From the NCBI GenBank assembly GCA_017654935.2, contig CM065699.1:3047972-3111971 (forward strand): DNA of 64,000 nucleotides, in the 5' to 3' direction. The notes under the pieces are model-generated. The model was not told where the DNA came from. It saw nothing but the letters and a program-made list of their open reading frames with translations, and made no database searches. Shown one piece after another: positions 1 to 12,480 of the stretch (positions are counted from its first letter, which is position 1; each line of letters starts with the position of its first letter). The position numbers were made by a program, and so were the translations under genes. The stretch is from Phymorhynchus buccinoides. Taxonomy: Eukaryota > Mollusca > Gastropoda > Neogastropoda > Raphitomidae.

Positions 1-828
1 AACATTTGTTAACTAATTATGTGTGTGAGGGTGGTGGTGGAGGGGGTACTCTACTGTCAAAGTTTCTTTTTCTTTCCTTTTTGTTTTTTACTGTCTGTTG
101 CCTGAGAATTGGATTATTGGGGCAACTCAGCAGTATGATATGTGATACATTGTTCTGTATGGGTTTTTTTTAATTGCCATATCATATGTACACTGTAAGA
201 CAATGTATTTATCAAAATATGTAATGCAGATGATTTATGCAAAGCAATTAGTGTAAAACAATGGTCTTTATATTTTAAACATGACAGCAGAATTCTGCGA
301 ATGAAAATGCATGCTGAACGCACACACACACCACACACACAAAACCTGTGACATGTGTTGTGATGCCGCTGTTGAGTGAATAATCTATGACTGGTTTTTA
401 TCTATCCAAGCACATTCAAATGTTATGAGCTCAGTGCAACATACAATTTTCTGTGAAAATAATTGACTGTCTTTTGAGATTCAAACATGATATTTGACAG
501 TTTTTATGCTTTCCTTAACATCGGAAAATTGCTTACTTGCAGCAATTCTTTTTTTTGGTGAAGAGTGCATACTTTAAGTTTGGCATGCACATTACAGTAA
601 TATATGTGCGCATTTGAATTTTATTTTGTAGTTGCAGTTGAATTTATTTTGCATGTGAATCTATGTAGCAGTTTGTTGTTGTTGATTTTGATCTTGGGTA
701 AACATTGGTAGAGCCCATTTAAGGCTATTTTTCAATGTGATAGGAGAGCGCATTGAGTGTCAAAAAAACCTTAAATTATGCTGTCAAGTTCTAAACAGAC
801 AGTTATTACTTTCCATATACATATTGAT
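1..828 (+). repeat. Left copy of a direct repeat at both window ends
   Basis: This block reappears at 63173-64000 with a constant offset of 63172 bases. By eye only two substitutions separate the copies (near 593 and 767). Both copies run into a window edge, so the true length is unknown. It is AT-rich, with a CA tract near 320-345. The short open frames inside look like chance. It may be the end of a large tandem duplication, a long dispersed repeat or an assembly overlap. Confidence 0.95.
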
Positions 829-1450
829 TGGCTACTTTCAATTTGTAAGATTATTACTAGTATTACTCTGTGTGCACTGTGTGAGGCATACTTTACAACC
901 CTGTATTGGAAGCATGCCTTTTACATTTTGATGTCTGGAGGAATATTATGTCACTTCATTTCAAGTAATAATTATTGTATGCAATCATATTTTGTCTTGC
1001 TGGTTGATCTTTTTTGGTTTGTTTGTTTTGGGTGGATAGGGAGTATGAATGATATGTGCATAATAACCATTTTCTATAAATTGTCCCTTGTCTCGGGTCC
1101 CCATTTACACATGATACACACATATGATAAACACAAGTTTGCATACAATGCTTACAGGAGCACACTCAACAAACACACACACACAATTATAGTACAGTGG
1201 AACCTCCCTTATAAGACTTTCAAAAATAATCCCAAATGAGGCTTTTTTAATTTTTAACTTCAACTAACATTTAATACCATACTCATTCACTCACACACAC
1301 TTGCTGCACAATGGCCTGCAGGTGGCCCTTCCTTTTTGTCCTTTGCCGATCTACGATCGCAAAGGAGTCTGTTTTCGTTCGTGTATGTTTCTTTGTTGTC
1401 CTTTGCTGATCTACGAAAAAGGAGTATGTTTTCGTTGTGTATGTAACTTT
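829..1450. other. AT-rich stretch, no gene; solitary transposon-like end
   Basis: A 153-codon open frame (778-1239) covers part of this AT-rich stretch but shows no recognisable domain. A TACAGTGGAACCTCCCTTAT motif begins with the target-like TA at 1193-1194. It resembles the terminal inverted repeat of pogo/Tigger-type elements, but I found no matching right end. Two copies of a short CTTTGCTGATCTACGA-type phrase occur at 1340-1430. Confidence 0.4.
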
Positions 1451-1454
1451 TTTT

Positions 1455-4400
1455 GTCCGTCATCATAGGTGATCGGACTTTGGGATGGGTTGGTTTGTAT
1501 TTTTTTGTCCGTCACCGAAGGTGATCGGACTTTGCGATGGGCTGGTTTGTCTGTTTGTTAGTTTGGTTGTTTTTTTCTTCGTTTTTTTCTCCCCCCTGTC
1601 TCTCCCAAGGATATCTCTCGAACCGCTTGATCGAATCGCGTCAAAGTTTGTGTGAAGGTGTGCCACCTTAATAGGAAGAGATCCGCGCAACCCATTTTGC
1701 CGTCGTGACCTTGACCTTGACGTACGACCTTGAAAACCGAAAATCTATTTTTAGCCATATCTCGGGCACCAATCAACATAGGATGTTGAAACTTGGTATG
1801 AAGGTGGTTTGGCTTATGCCCGTTCTGATGATGGCATACCGATCAAGGTCAAGGTCAAGGTAAAAAAGATCGCTGGAGCCTGAAAATCGGAGGGTCATTT
1901 TTTCTCCTTCTGTCTGTCCCAAGGATATCTTTCGAACGGGTTGACCGAATCACATCAAATTTTGTGTGCTGGTGTGTCACCATGAGAGGAAGGCATCCGC
2001 GCAAACCAATTTGCCGTCGTGACCTTGACCTTGGCGTACGACCTTGAAAACCGAAAATCTTTAAGGGGCCATAACTCCCACACCGTTGGTGTTAGAGTCT
2101 TCAAATTTGGCATGGAGGTACTTTGGCTTATGCCTGTTCTGATGGTGGCATACTGATCAAGGTCAAGGTCATGGTCCGGGAGATCGGTAGGCCTTGAAAG
2201 TGGTAGGGGTCTACAAATTGGGTTCTAAGCCATATTTTCCACATTTGTACTTGACAGAAGCGCTTCAGATTGTGTGTAGTACTGTATACCCTAGAGAAGA
2301 AAACATCTGAGCATAAATTATTACCATGCTGACCTTGACCTTGAAGTGTGACCTTGAAAACCGAAATTTCCTTCTTTGCGCTATATGTTTCTTCTTCAAG
2401 CTGTATCTCGTGAACTAGAAGACAGAATCCCTTCCAATTTTGTGTCAGGATGTGACACTCTACGGGGTGTCGCAAGTGCATGGCATTGCTGGTGACGGAC
2501 ATGTCTGCTGCTCAGCGACGCCCTTGTTTGTTTTTGTCCGTCACCGAAGGTGATCGGACTTTGCGATGGGCTGTTGTTGTTTTTGTTGTTTTTTCTTTTC
2601 TGTCTGTCCCAAGGATATCTCCCGAACCGCTTGACCGAATCGCATCACATTTTGTGTGAAGGTGTGCCACCTTAATAGGAAGAGATCGGCGCAAACCATT
2701 TTGCCGTCGTGACCTTGACCTTGACGTACGACCTTGACAACCGAAAATCTATTTTTAGCCATATCTCGAGCACTGATCAACATAGGATGTTGAAACTTGG
2801 TATGAAGGTGGTTTGGCGTATGCCCGTTCTGATGATGGCATACTGATCAAGGTCAAGGTCAAAAAGATCGCTGGAGCCTGAAAATCGGAGGGTCATTTTT
2901 TCTCCTTCTGTCTGTCCCAAGGATATCTTTCGAACGGGTTGACCGAATCACGTCAAATTTTGTGTGCTGGTGTGTCACCATGAGAGGAAAGCATCCGCGC
3001 AAACCATTTTGCCGTCGTGACCTTGACCTTGGCGTACGACCTTGAAATCGAAAAACTTTCAGGGGCCATAACTCCCACACCGTTAGTGTTAGTCTTCAAA
3101 TTTGGCATGAAGGTACTTTGGCTTATGCCCGTTCTGATGGTGGCATACCGATCAAGGTCAAGGTCATGGTCCGGGTGAACGGTAGGCCTTGAAAGTGGTA
3201 GGGGTCTACACATTGGGCTTTAAGCCATATTTTCCACATTTGTACTTGACAGAAGCGCTTCAGATTGTGTGTGGTACTGTATACCCTACAGAAGAAAACA
3301 TCCGAGCATAAATTATCACCATGCTGACCTTGACCTTGAAATGTGACCTTGAAAACTGAAATTTCCTTCTTTGCGCTATATGTTTCTTCTTCAAGCTGTA
3401 TCTCGTGAACTAGAAGACAGAATCCCTTCCAATTTTGTGTCAGGATGTGACACTCTACGGGGTGTCGCAAGTACGTGGCATTGCTGGTGACGGACATGTC
3501 TGCCGCCCGGCGACGCCCTTGTTTCTTCTGTCTGTCCCAAGGATATCTCCTGAACCGCTTGACCGAATCGCTTCAAATTGTGTGTGGTGGTGTGTCCCCA
3601 TGAGAGGAAGGCATCCGCGCAAAACATTCGCCGTCCTGACCTTGACCTTGGCGTATGACCTTGAAAACCGAAAATGATTAAGGGGCCATAACTTCCACAC
3701 CGTATGTCCTAGAGTCTTGAAACTTGGCATGGAGGTACTTTGGCTTATGGCCGTTCTGATGGTGGCATACCGATCAAGGTCAAGGTCAGGGAGATCGGTA
3801 CGCCTTGAAAGTGGTAGGGGCATACAAAAATGGGTTTTTCTGTCCCAAGGATATCTCCCGAACCGCTTGACCTAATCGTTTCCAATTTAGTGTGGTGGTG
3901 TGTCACCATAGGAGGAAGGCATCCACGCATACATTATTGCCTTCGTGACCTTGACGTATGACCTTGAAAACCGAACATTTTTAAGTGGCTATAACTTCCA
4001 CACCGTTGGTCTTAGAGACCTCAAACTTGGCACGTAGGTACTTTGGCTTATGGCCGTTCTGTTGATGGTATACCGATGGCATAAGGTCAAGGTCAAGGTC
4101 ATGGAGATCAGTAGGCCTTGAAAGTGGTAGGGGTCTACAAATTGGGTTTTCAGCCATATTTTCCATATTTGTACTTGACAGATCGAAGAGCTTCAGATTG
4201 TGTGAACATCCCAGCATACATTATCGCCATGCTGACCTTGACCTTGAAGTGTGACCTTGAAAACCGAAATTTCCTTCTTTGCGCTATATATTTCTTGTTC
4301 AAGCTGTATCTCGTGAACTAGAAGACAGAATCCCTTCCAATTTTGTGTCAGGATGTGACACTAAGAGTATAACACACTCGTACATAAATTATCCCTCGGA

Positions 4401-4491
4401 AATGGAATGTCGCCGAGCGGCAGACATGTTTCCGTTTTTACTTCACCCTCCTATATCTCGTGAAATACTGTATAGAATCACTCTAAATTTT

Positions 4492-4522
<31 letters not shown>

Positions 4523-5760
4523 GGATAAAAAGAAGAGTAGAAGACATTGCAGTACAAATTATGCCATGTGGGATTTCAATGTCGCTGAGCGGCAGACATG
4601 TCTTCGAGGTAAGGGTGTACACCCCATCAAGTTAAGGGTGTACACCCCACTAATTAAGGGTGTAAAGGAAGGGGTCTAATTCTAAACATAAAAGACATCC
4701 TAGCACAAAATGTGCCACGTGGGGCTTAAATGTCGCCGAGTGGCAGACATGTCTCAGTGTTAAGGGTGTGCACCCCACCGATTAAGGGTGTGCATCCCGG
4801 AAAACGATTTGCACCCAGTCAAGGGTGTGTAGGTGCATCACCCAAAGGTCACAAGGAGGACGGGAACCGAATATGTGAAGGGGGAAGGGAGGTACAGGGC
4901 GGGGCATGTACAGGGCGTAACCGGCAAAGGACATATCTGCCGCTCAGCGATGCCCTTGTTTTTTTTTCTTTTCTGTCTGTCCCAAGGATATCTCCCGAAC
5001 CGCTTGACCGAATCGCTTCAAATTGTGTGTGGTGGTGTGTCACCATGAGAGGACTGCATCCGCGCAAAAATGTTTGCCGTCGTGACCTTGACCTTGGCGT
5101 ATGACCTTGAAAACCGAAAATCGTTAAGGGGCCATAACTTCCACACTGTAGGTCCAAGAGCCTTGGAACTTGGCATGGAGGTACTTTGGCTTATGGCCGT
5201 TCTGATGATGGCATACTGATCAAGGTCAAGGTGAAGGTGATCGGTACGCCTTGAAAGTGGTAGGGGTATAAAAAATTGGGGTTTTCTGTCCCAAGGATAT
5301 CTCCCGAACCGCTTGACAGAATCGTTTCCAATTTTGTGTGGTGGCGTGTCACCATGAGAGGAAGGCATCCGCGCATAAATTATCGCCGTTTTGACCTTGA
5401 CCTTGGCATATGACCTTGAAAACCGAACATCTTTAAGGGACTATAACTTCCACACCGTTGGTGTTAGAGACTTCAAACTTGGCATGCAAGTACTTTGGCT
5501 TATGGTCGTTCTGATGATGGCATACCGATCAAGGTCAAGGTCAAGGTCCGGGAGATCGGTAGGCCTTGAAAGTGGTAGGGGTCTACAAATTGGGTTTTAA
5601 GCCATATTTTCCACATTTGTACTTCACAGAAAACGATTTGCACCCAGTCGAGGGTGTGTAGCTGCATCACCCAAAGGTCACAAGGAGTACAGGGACCGAA
5701 GATGTGAAGGGGGAAGGGAGGTACAGCCGGCGTGGCATGTACAGGGCGTTCTTGTTTTTG
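1455..5760 (+). repeat. Tandem cluster of GACCTTGACC-rich repeats
   Basis: At least eight related units of about 300-350 bp, each opening with CCCAAGGATATCT (starts near 1605, 1918, 2608, 2916, 3537, 3843, 4981, 5290). Inside each unit GACCTTGACCTTG lies about 140 bp before an inverted AAGGTCAAGGTCA block. A larger period of 998 bp (for example 1918 to 2916) shows later duplication of multi-unit blocks. Related minus-oriented units lie at 38.36-38.99 and 40.98-41.65 kb. The open frames here change register between units, so I treat the region as non-coding. A G homopolymer near 4507-4524 and a set of AAGGGTGTRCACCCC phrases (4600-4830) interrupt the cluster. Confidence 0.9.
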
Positions 5761-6145
5761 TTTGTGGCTCAAGCCACAAACCTATAACTCACTTTGTCGG
5801 TCGGTCGGACGGTCGGTCTGTCTGTCGGTCCAAAATTGTCGCACTTCAAATCGAGGCTACACTTCGAAATTAATTGAGGGCGCTCTTTAAAATGATGTAT
5901 TTTAAAAGCGTACAAAATAATAAACATACGTAATACAGACACTACAACAGACACGACGAGTATGCGGTGCTTCTTTTGATGAGTATAAGTAGGATACATA
6001 GTTTTAAATGTTTTCCAAAAGATATAAAAAGTTACGAAATGGTGCAGAGATAACATTCTGGTTTACAGATTAAAATTATTGAAAAGCCAGGGGAGGTGAC
6101 TCATGATTGGAGTGGTAAAAATAGACCGCGTGCCACAAACTATTG
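5755..6145. repeat. Short element bounded by TTTGTGGC/GCCACAAA motifs
   Basis: The stretch starts with a perfect small palindrome (TTTGTGGCTCAAGCCACAAA, near 5760) and a CGGTCGGTCGG-type tract. It ends near a GTGCCACAAACT motif at about 6131. The shared GCCACAAAC word at both ends suggests a small repeat element, but I could not fix the boundaries or name the family. Confidence 0.35.
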
Positions 6146-6490
6146 CGATTTCGCGCTTGTTGTTTTACATTTTGATATAAATGAAAAAACCCACCATAAA
6201 ACATTTATTTTGAATTGTATTATAGATACTTTTTGTTTTATATAATTACAGTCGACGACGGATAAGCGAAAGTGTCAGGGGAGATACATTTTGACTTTTG
6301 CTTATCCAAATTTCACTAATCCGTTGCAACGCTTTATCAAAAAGTTTTAGCCTCCACTTTTGCTTAACCAATGTTATGTTATTCTGTAGCAGAGATTCTC
6401 ACCTTGCATTTAATGCCATCGTCTTTAAACAGTCTGTGGATACACCATGTAGATTATAGGCTTTATTAATCGTCTTATCTTCCATAGTCA
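6146..6490. other. No gene; Tigger-like terminal motif
   Basis: This is AT-rich. TACAGTCGACGACGGATAAG starts with a target-like TA at 6247-6248. It resembles the TACAGTCGAAT end near 8609 and other TACAG-type ends in this window. Nothing coding is seen. Confidence 0.35.
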
Positions 6491-6498
6491 TACCATCA

Positions 6499-6665
6499 TG
6501 TGTGTGTGTGTGTGTGTGTGTGCGTGCGCGCGCACGTATGCGTGCTTGTGTGTGTATGTTCGCGCACGCGCGTGTGTGTGTACGTGCACTTGCGTGTGTT
6601 TGTGTGCGCGCTCACGCGTGTGCGTGTATGTATGTGTGTGTGTTTGTGCATGTTTGTGTGTCTAT
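6499..6665 (+). repeat. Interrupted GT/GC microsatellite
   Basis: A purine-pyrimidine alternating tract of GT repeats with CG-rich interruptions, about 165 bp. Open frames on both strands here are only low-complexity translations. Confidence 0.95.
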
Positions 6666-7330
6666 TAACACAATGACACACACTTATATATCAATATGTG
6701 GGTTGATCAGTAAATTTTGTCCTTGGGTCCATAAAATATGAACTTAAAGATTTCAATCTTCAAACGTTTGCATTCCTAGGAAGAACACATTTCCTCTTTG
6801 TATACAGTCCCAGCCCTCTACGCCAGGGTTCAAGGTCATTTTGGTCAGAGCTGTGATTTTGAACTTTTTGCGAGGGCCTAGGCACCAGAAATATTTTGTC
6901 CAGCCAAACAGTCTAAAAAAATAAGAAAACAATAAGTGATTTGGAGATAAGTGAAGTCTTTAGAATAGGTGGTTCATACATTGATTACCTTAATCTTGTC
7001 AAAATGTCACGGCGAGCTTGACCTTATAGGCAATAGCGTTTTCATGCAAAAATAGAGCCTTGCTTGTATCAATGGTCGGGCGCCGGTTGCAGACTGCTCA
7101 GGTAACACTTAGAGCAAAATGGTTTGCCATAAGTGTTGTTTTCCTTTGCTTATTATTAATAATGGCAGGCTCTTGGATTATTAAAGAAATGCAAAAACGT
7201 CACTTACAAACATGGAATTTTGACTGCAGAACAACTGGTTTGTCACAGACAAGACCACTTTACATCTCATTTGCGCTTTAAAAATGATACAGCAGCTTTG
7301 CCTAGTCTCATTTCCTATGATGACATCACA
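6666..7330. other. No gene recognised
   Basis: A 73-codon frame starting at 7060 codes a hydrophobic stretch (about residues 24-42) that could pass as a membrane segment. It has no recognisable domain, no long continuation and no clear splice context. I do not call it a gene. Confidence 0.3.
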
Positions 7331-7333
7331 TAT

Positions 7334-7693
7334 TTATTTGGGTCCATTTGGTCCAAACTTTCCAAGCATTTCTGTCCGACAAGCTTTACATCGAGTCTTA
7401 TGTTCGTCACTTAGGAAATTGGGTACACATTTTGTTGCGCATGCAGGCATTCTCACTAGAAGATGTTTACGCATTACCTTTTCTATTGTACTGAAAGAAG
7501 TGTCATCCTTTTCACTGCTTTCTCTCAGTCTCATAATATGGATCTTTATCAGTGAGTTTCTTGAAAAAAAGGCACGTTTTGCACGTTCAGGACTGCAAAA
7601 AAAGTGAACTAGATGGTGACATTTTGGGAAGATCAACTTTCCAGGATTAACAACTTCAACACATTTGCACATTGTGCAATAAGAAGTGTACAA
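7334..7693 (-). pseudogene. Possible decayed mariner-like transposase piece
   Basis: A 119-codon minus-strand frame. Its C-terminal half contains STIEKVMRKHLL followed by VPNFLSDEHKTR and a cysteine/EML block. The spacing and residues recall the second helix-turn-helix and linker (VPxxLxxExKxxR...C..ML..F) of Tc1/mariner transposases. The frame stops soon after. No terminal inverted repeats or catalytic DDE/D segment were found. The N-terminal half is unlike mariner. If real, it is a degraded relic. Confidence 0.25.
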
Positions 7694-8430
7694 TCAACTG
7701 TAAATATCTCTAAAATAGGAATGCTTTAAAAAAAATACAATATAGTTCCCAAGTTTCATCCCTTTGAAGTTACAGCAAGTAAACCAGTCAGCTCAAGAAT
7801 ACAAAAAAATTGGTGACAGGTGCCTACATCATATTTTCGATGACGTCATACACTCACGTAGGACGTGACATCAAGAGGATAGTGTGCAAGCAAATGCGTT
7901 AAAGAATGACGTTTTCTTTGGTATTTCTGTTATACCTGTACGTTTTCTAGATTACAAATGTCAGGATCGTTGCCAATATTTAATGATCAACCCTCGTATA
8001 TATTGTCCAGTTTGACCATTATTCCACATTTTGTTCTTTAGCAAGTGTGATTCATAAATCATTCAATATGGCTGTTGATCATATCCACACACGCGCGCGC
8101 ACGCTCGAACGCACACGCACATGCTCGCGCATGCACATCTACAGAACAGCAGTTTTTATTTCCAGTGTTTTTATACAAATGTGTGGTCATAGACAAAGTA
8201 TTTCCCACATTCCTTCCTTTTATGGAAGAATGTGAATGTTGTATCTTTAAATTTCCAGTACTGTCAGTACTGAAGATGGTGAGTGTTACTTGCTTAAGAA
8301 CAAATAAATGGCGTAGTTTAAATAATACGGGTATATCTATTCAATACTGCAGATGATGAAATGATTCTATAGCCCTATCCTACAACCAAGTAAGAAAGTT
8401 CGGACGAGTGATGTCCCTTGCGTGCCCTGG
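7694..8430. other. No gene recognised
   Basis: AT-rich sequence with a CG/CA-rich tract near 8086-8135. No supported coding or RNA feature. Confidence 0.4.
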
Positions 8431-8440
8431 TGAGTTCCGG

Positions 8441-8515
8441 TCACACACACACATACACAGTGACACACACACACACACACGCACGCGCGCGCACACTGTG
8501 ACACACACACTATGA
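8441..8515 (+). repeat. CA microsatellite with CG interruptions
   Basis: CACACA tracts alternate with GTGACACAC and GCACGCGCGC segments over about 75 bp. Confidence 0.9.
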
Positions 8516-8604
8516 CAGTAAAGAGAAAAAGGAGCCGCTGTAGGTCGCTAGCTCGTAATCCGTGGGTTGTTTGTGTTCCGTGGGTTGTTTTGTTTACTTT
8601 AACA

Positions 8605-8850
8605 AGTACAGTCGAATACGCTTAAGTCGACGTGCCAGCGGCAATTGATTTTATGTCGAGTTATGCGTCAGTCGACGTATCCGTCAGTCAGATATCTCAA
8701 CTTCATAGACGTTTTCCAAAAATAATGTCGACTTATCCGTCAGTCGGATATCTCGACTTTATAGACGTTTTCAGAAAAAAATGTCGACTTATCCGTCAGT
8801 CGGATATCTCGACTTCACAGACACTTTCAGAAGATAATGTTGACATATAT
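8605..8850 (+). repeat. Short tandem repeat beside a TACAGTCGAAT end
   Basis: Three to four copies of a unit of roughly 60 bp built on TCGACTTATCCGTCAGTCGG plus GATATCTCGACTT. They follow a TACAGTCGAATACGCTTAAG motif. The first motif looks like the end of a pogo/Tigger-type MITE, so the repeats may be its subterminal repeats. The right end was not found. Confidence 0.6.
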
Positions 8851-9084
8851 ACTTACTCTTTGTGTGTGTGTTCGTGTGTGTCTTTCATTTAACGTCTGTC
8901 CACTTCTCGTGATATTAGACCAAAAAAAAAACACAACAAAAATGTATGCATGTTGCGTGCAGTGAATTTGTGTATATGTTTGTGAAATATCAAAGTGGGT
9001 GCATGCAGGTGTATGCACAATCAATGTGTGTGTTCGTGCGTGCGTGTGTGTGTGGGTAGGTAGGTAGGTGTTTTTATACCAGGA

Positions 9085-9085
<1 letters not shown>

Positions 9086-9140
<55 letters not shown>
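9086..9140 (+). repeat. GA microsatellite
   Basis: An uninterrupted (GA)n tract of about 52 bp, preceded by GT and GTAG repeats. Confidence 0.97.
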
Positions 9141-9141
<1 letters not shown>

Positions 9142-9369
9142 AATACAGTAAAGACGAAATTTTGCCAGACGTATGAAAAATGCTCACTCTTTTCCATGGC
9201 AAAACAGCGAGAATGCAAGTTATGCTATGACTGGCCATCAGTGTTGAGTTGAGCCATGGTAAACTCAAAGTGTCTAAAAGAAAAGATATTTTAACTATGT
9301 ACCGCAAAATACCGAGTATTAGCCCATCTATTAGTATAAGCCCACCACCCATTTGGAGGCAAACACTAT

Positions 9370-9595
9370 ACAGCACTAGAAAAGACAACCGAATCCCTTT
9401 ATCTGCAGCACTAGAAAAGACGACATAATCCCTTTGGCTGCAGCACAAGGAAAAACAGTGCAACCTAATCCGTTTGGCTACAGCACTAGAAAAGACAACT
9501 TAATCCCTTTGGTTGCAGCACTAGAAAAGACAGTGCAACCTAATCCCTTTGGCTGCAGCACTAGAAAAGACAGTACAACTTAATCCCTTTGTTTT
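9370..9595 (+). repeat. Minisatellite with GCAGCACTAGAAAAGAC core
   Basis: About six copies of GCAGCACTAGAAAAGAC joined by AATCCCTTTGGCT, with unit length varying from about 36 to 50 bp because of short insertions such as AGTGCAACCT. No coding capacity was inferred. Confidence 0.8.
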
Positions 9596-9710
9596 GTCTT
9601 TCTTCTCTTACAACTGAAACAATATATTGATTCTAATGTGTACTGGGTTCCATTTTCTACTGGCTGTCAGTATTTTGTACTAGTAGAAATCAGAATTCTG
9701 ATTTGTACTA

Positions 9711-11426
9711 CAGTACTCCCCGTTTATAGTAAACTCGGTTATAAGAAATTTCGGTTACAGTAAAGGAAAGCACTGGTTCCCGGCCAAAGGTCTACTGTTT
9801 TATTACTAAATAGACCTCGGATAGTAGCAACTCCGTTATAATATTAAAAAAAAACTGCTATAGTAAAGTTACTTTTGGTTCCCCACAGGACTGGCTCCTC
9901 GGTTACAAAAATGTCCTCTTCGTGACCTTTGTAAATACGTCACCAATGTATGCGTCACAGTCTCACCACCCACCCATAATAACAACTGGGTTATAATTAA
10001 AATTAAAAAAACTCCTATAGTAAAGTCATTTGTGGTTCCTCTTTTACAATAAAAAAAAATTGTCCTCTTCCTGACCTTTGTAAATAGGTCATCAATGTAT
10101 ACGTCACAGTCTCACCCACCTTCATCAACGAAATTGAAAGGCACTCAAAAACATGTTTCTTTCCCCTCATTACTTAGTGGCAAAAAATGAATCCGAAAAA
10201 TGAAAATATATACAGCCGAATCCGCTTATAAGAAAACTCGCTTACAATGAAGCAAAAAAAAATTCCCTACAGAACTTTTTCTTTCTTATCTATGATCAAA
10301 ACTGGGATATAAGAAACTCGCTTATAAGAAAACTCGGTTATAAGCAAGCAATTTGTTTCTCCCATCCGCAATGGAAACTTGGATATAAGAAAATTATGTC
10401 ATACAAGAGAGTTGGTTTGCAGTTCATTTTCTTATAAGCAAGTTCTATTTACTTATAAGCGAATTACCATTGACAACATTTTCTTAAAGACCCCCCAGAT
10501 CACGAGTCAAAATCACGGGTTCCACCTGTTTTCCTTCTTATAGCTGGTACAAAATCTTGTTTTGACCAGGTTTGACTCCCATACAAATGCCCCCAAATTG
10601 AAAACGAAACATTTTAAAGAGCAGCCTCAATTTAAAGTTATGGGACATTTGTATGTGGGTCACAGCTACCCAGAAAAAAACAAGGGATTTAATCGTGTTG
10701 GGTCAGTGTGTCTTTAAAAGTGAGTTGGACCTGAACTGAAAGGATGTTCCGAGAAAATTGAAGTCGTTCCAAAAAGGGAAAGTTTACATCAAACCAGTTG
10801 TGTCACAGACATTCTAAACAGTACAGGCACTAGATTACAAGACTAATTGAGTTGTTTTTGTTCCTTTATTCCATACTTTCCTTCAGTATTCTGTGCAAAA
10901 TAAATGTTGAGCCGAAGAAAAAAATATGAGTACTTTTGTGTTGGTGGTAGAGAGACAAGGGAAAAAATATGAGTACTTTTGTGTTGGTGCTGTATTAGAG
11001 AGACAAGGGACTTTGAAAAACTTCAAAATGTTTTCTTATATCTGAGTTTCGGATATAAGAAAACTTGGATAAACAAATCCGTCCATCATCTCCATTGCCT
11101 CATCTATCTATCCATCCCTTGATTCCCATCCATCCATTGCACTATAACTGACATCCATTGCCTCGATTCCCTATCCGTCCATTGATTTTCTTATAACCGA
11201 GTTAGTCTTGTTTAAACAATGAACTGTATTTTGATTTGATGATTGGTTTATATTTAGTATTTTACGTTAGCTTTGACTTTGAAAAACGTCATCGGATAAG
11301 ATCAAAAAAATCATCCATCAAAATCCTTTACTATCAATCCGAACATCGTTTATAAGAAAAACCTGTTATAGTAAAGGAACAAGCCTTGCTCCCCAATGCA
11401 CTTTACTATATTGTGGGGTCATACTG
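9711..11426. mobile_element. Non-autonomous TIR element, Tigger/pogo-like, with nested repeats
   Basis: The left end reads TA then CAGTACTCCCCGTTTATAGT (TA at 9709-9710). The reverse complement of the right end starts CAGTATGACCCCACAATATA, next to TA at 11427-11428. TA duplications and CAG termini fit Tc1/mariner-pogo elements. The interior has repeated CTTATAAGAAAACTCGGTT phrases, including a possible nested element at about 10211-10465 with TACAGCCGAATCCGCTTATA at its left. No transposase frame was seen. A related copy lies at about 52.34-53.87 kb. Confidence 0.55.
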
Positions 11427-11428
11427 TA

Positions 11429-12165
11429 GTAGGATTCCGAATCCTACTGGATTCCCATAGTCTATGTTTTTTACTGATTCCCATCCGTCCATTGACTGTC
11501 ACATGCTCAACCCATGCACAAAACACAATGAACTGCATCATGTAAACCACGTACGCAATGAACTATCCATCCCTTGATTCACTCATTCAGGCTTCACATT
11601 AACCATGGAAGGAATAAATTCGTTTTGTGACACCCCACTCTAATGTTTATTTTAAACAAAAGCATATCAAGACACCAAAAGAAATTCCCTTGATTCCCAA
11701 GTCCAAAATCATAATACATATTAATCAAAATCCAGCAATACAATCAATTCCGTCTCTGTTTAAACAATGAACTATCCATCCCTTGATTCCCATCCGTCCA
11801 TTGCACTACAATCAATGACATCAAGACACCATTGCCCCATCATAATGTAGTCTATGTTTACACCAAATTCAACACTCCGCCATCTTATTTCTTCTTATTC
11901 ACATCCACACAATCTCTCTCTGTGTTTCTTCTTGCTGCACAAATTTGGACTCAATTCTTCATCCTTGATCACTTCTGCTTTTCCATTTACTTGCTTTTAA
12001 CGTATCATACACACGGCGCTTTTCACGTGCAATAACCTGCACGAAAATCACCACTCTACTCAGCCCTTCACTTTCTTTTATACTTTACTTCTCTTCTTTT
12101 TGTTTTCATTTTTCTTTTCAAAACAGTTTCCCTTTCTTTACACAGAGCAATATGACAGACATAAT
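11429..12165. other. No gene; short repeated phrases
   Basis: The phrase CCCTTGATTCCCATCCGTCC and variants recur (near 11117, 11475, 11777). This suggests an old low-copy repeat. A pyrimidine-rich AT stretch follows, then a GT/GC tract at 12168-12210. No gene is supported. Confidence 0.4.
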
Positions 12166-12480
12166 TATGTATGTGTGTGCGTGTGCGTGCGTGCGTGCGT
12201 GTGTGCGGGTGCCTGCGTGAATGGATTCACCGGGCATTTGGGATGTAACATGTAGTGTAGCAGGCCCTTTAGGGCTAAAAATAAATAAATCCGCAGCACC
12301 CTGTAACAGGCTGTGTATCTTTCCTTTCACAATTATGTTTCGAGCACAAGGGCAAATACTGTGTATAAGCCCATCCCCTTTTTGGGGCCTCAAACATGAA
12401 TAGTTCTTTGGGTGCTTCAGCATTGCTTGTTGCATGTGCATGTCACACTGCATGACACTTGTTCAATTTGATTTTTTCCA

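Noticed and set aside
778..1239. 153-codon open frame on the plus strand
   Set aside because: AT-rich, no recognisable domain, overlaps another frame, and ends in CA-repeat sequence; best explained as chance.
2128..3500. Repeated 124-codon minus-strand frames with KVTLQGQGQHG-like text
   Set aside because: They are translations of the GACCTTGACC repeat. The frame is not held between units and the sequence is low-complexity at the DNA level.
6496..6741. Open frames across the GT tract
   Set aside because: Low-complexity translation of a microsatellite on both strands.
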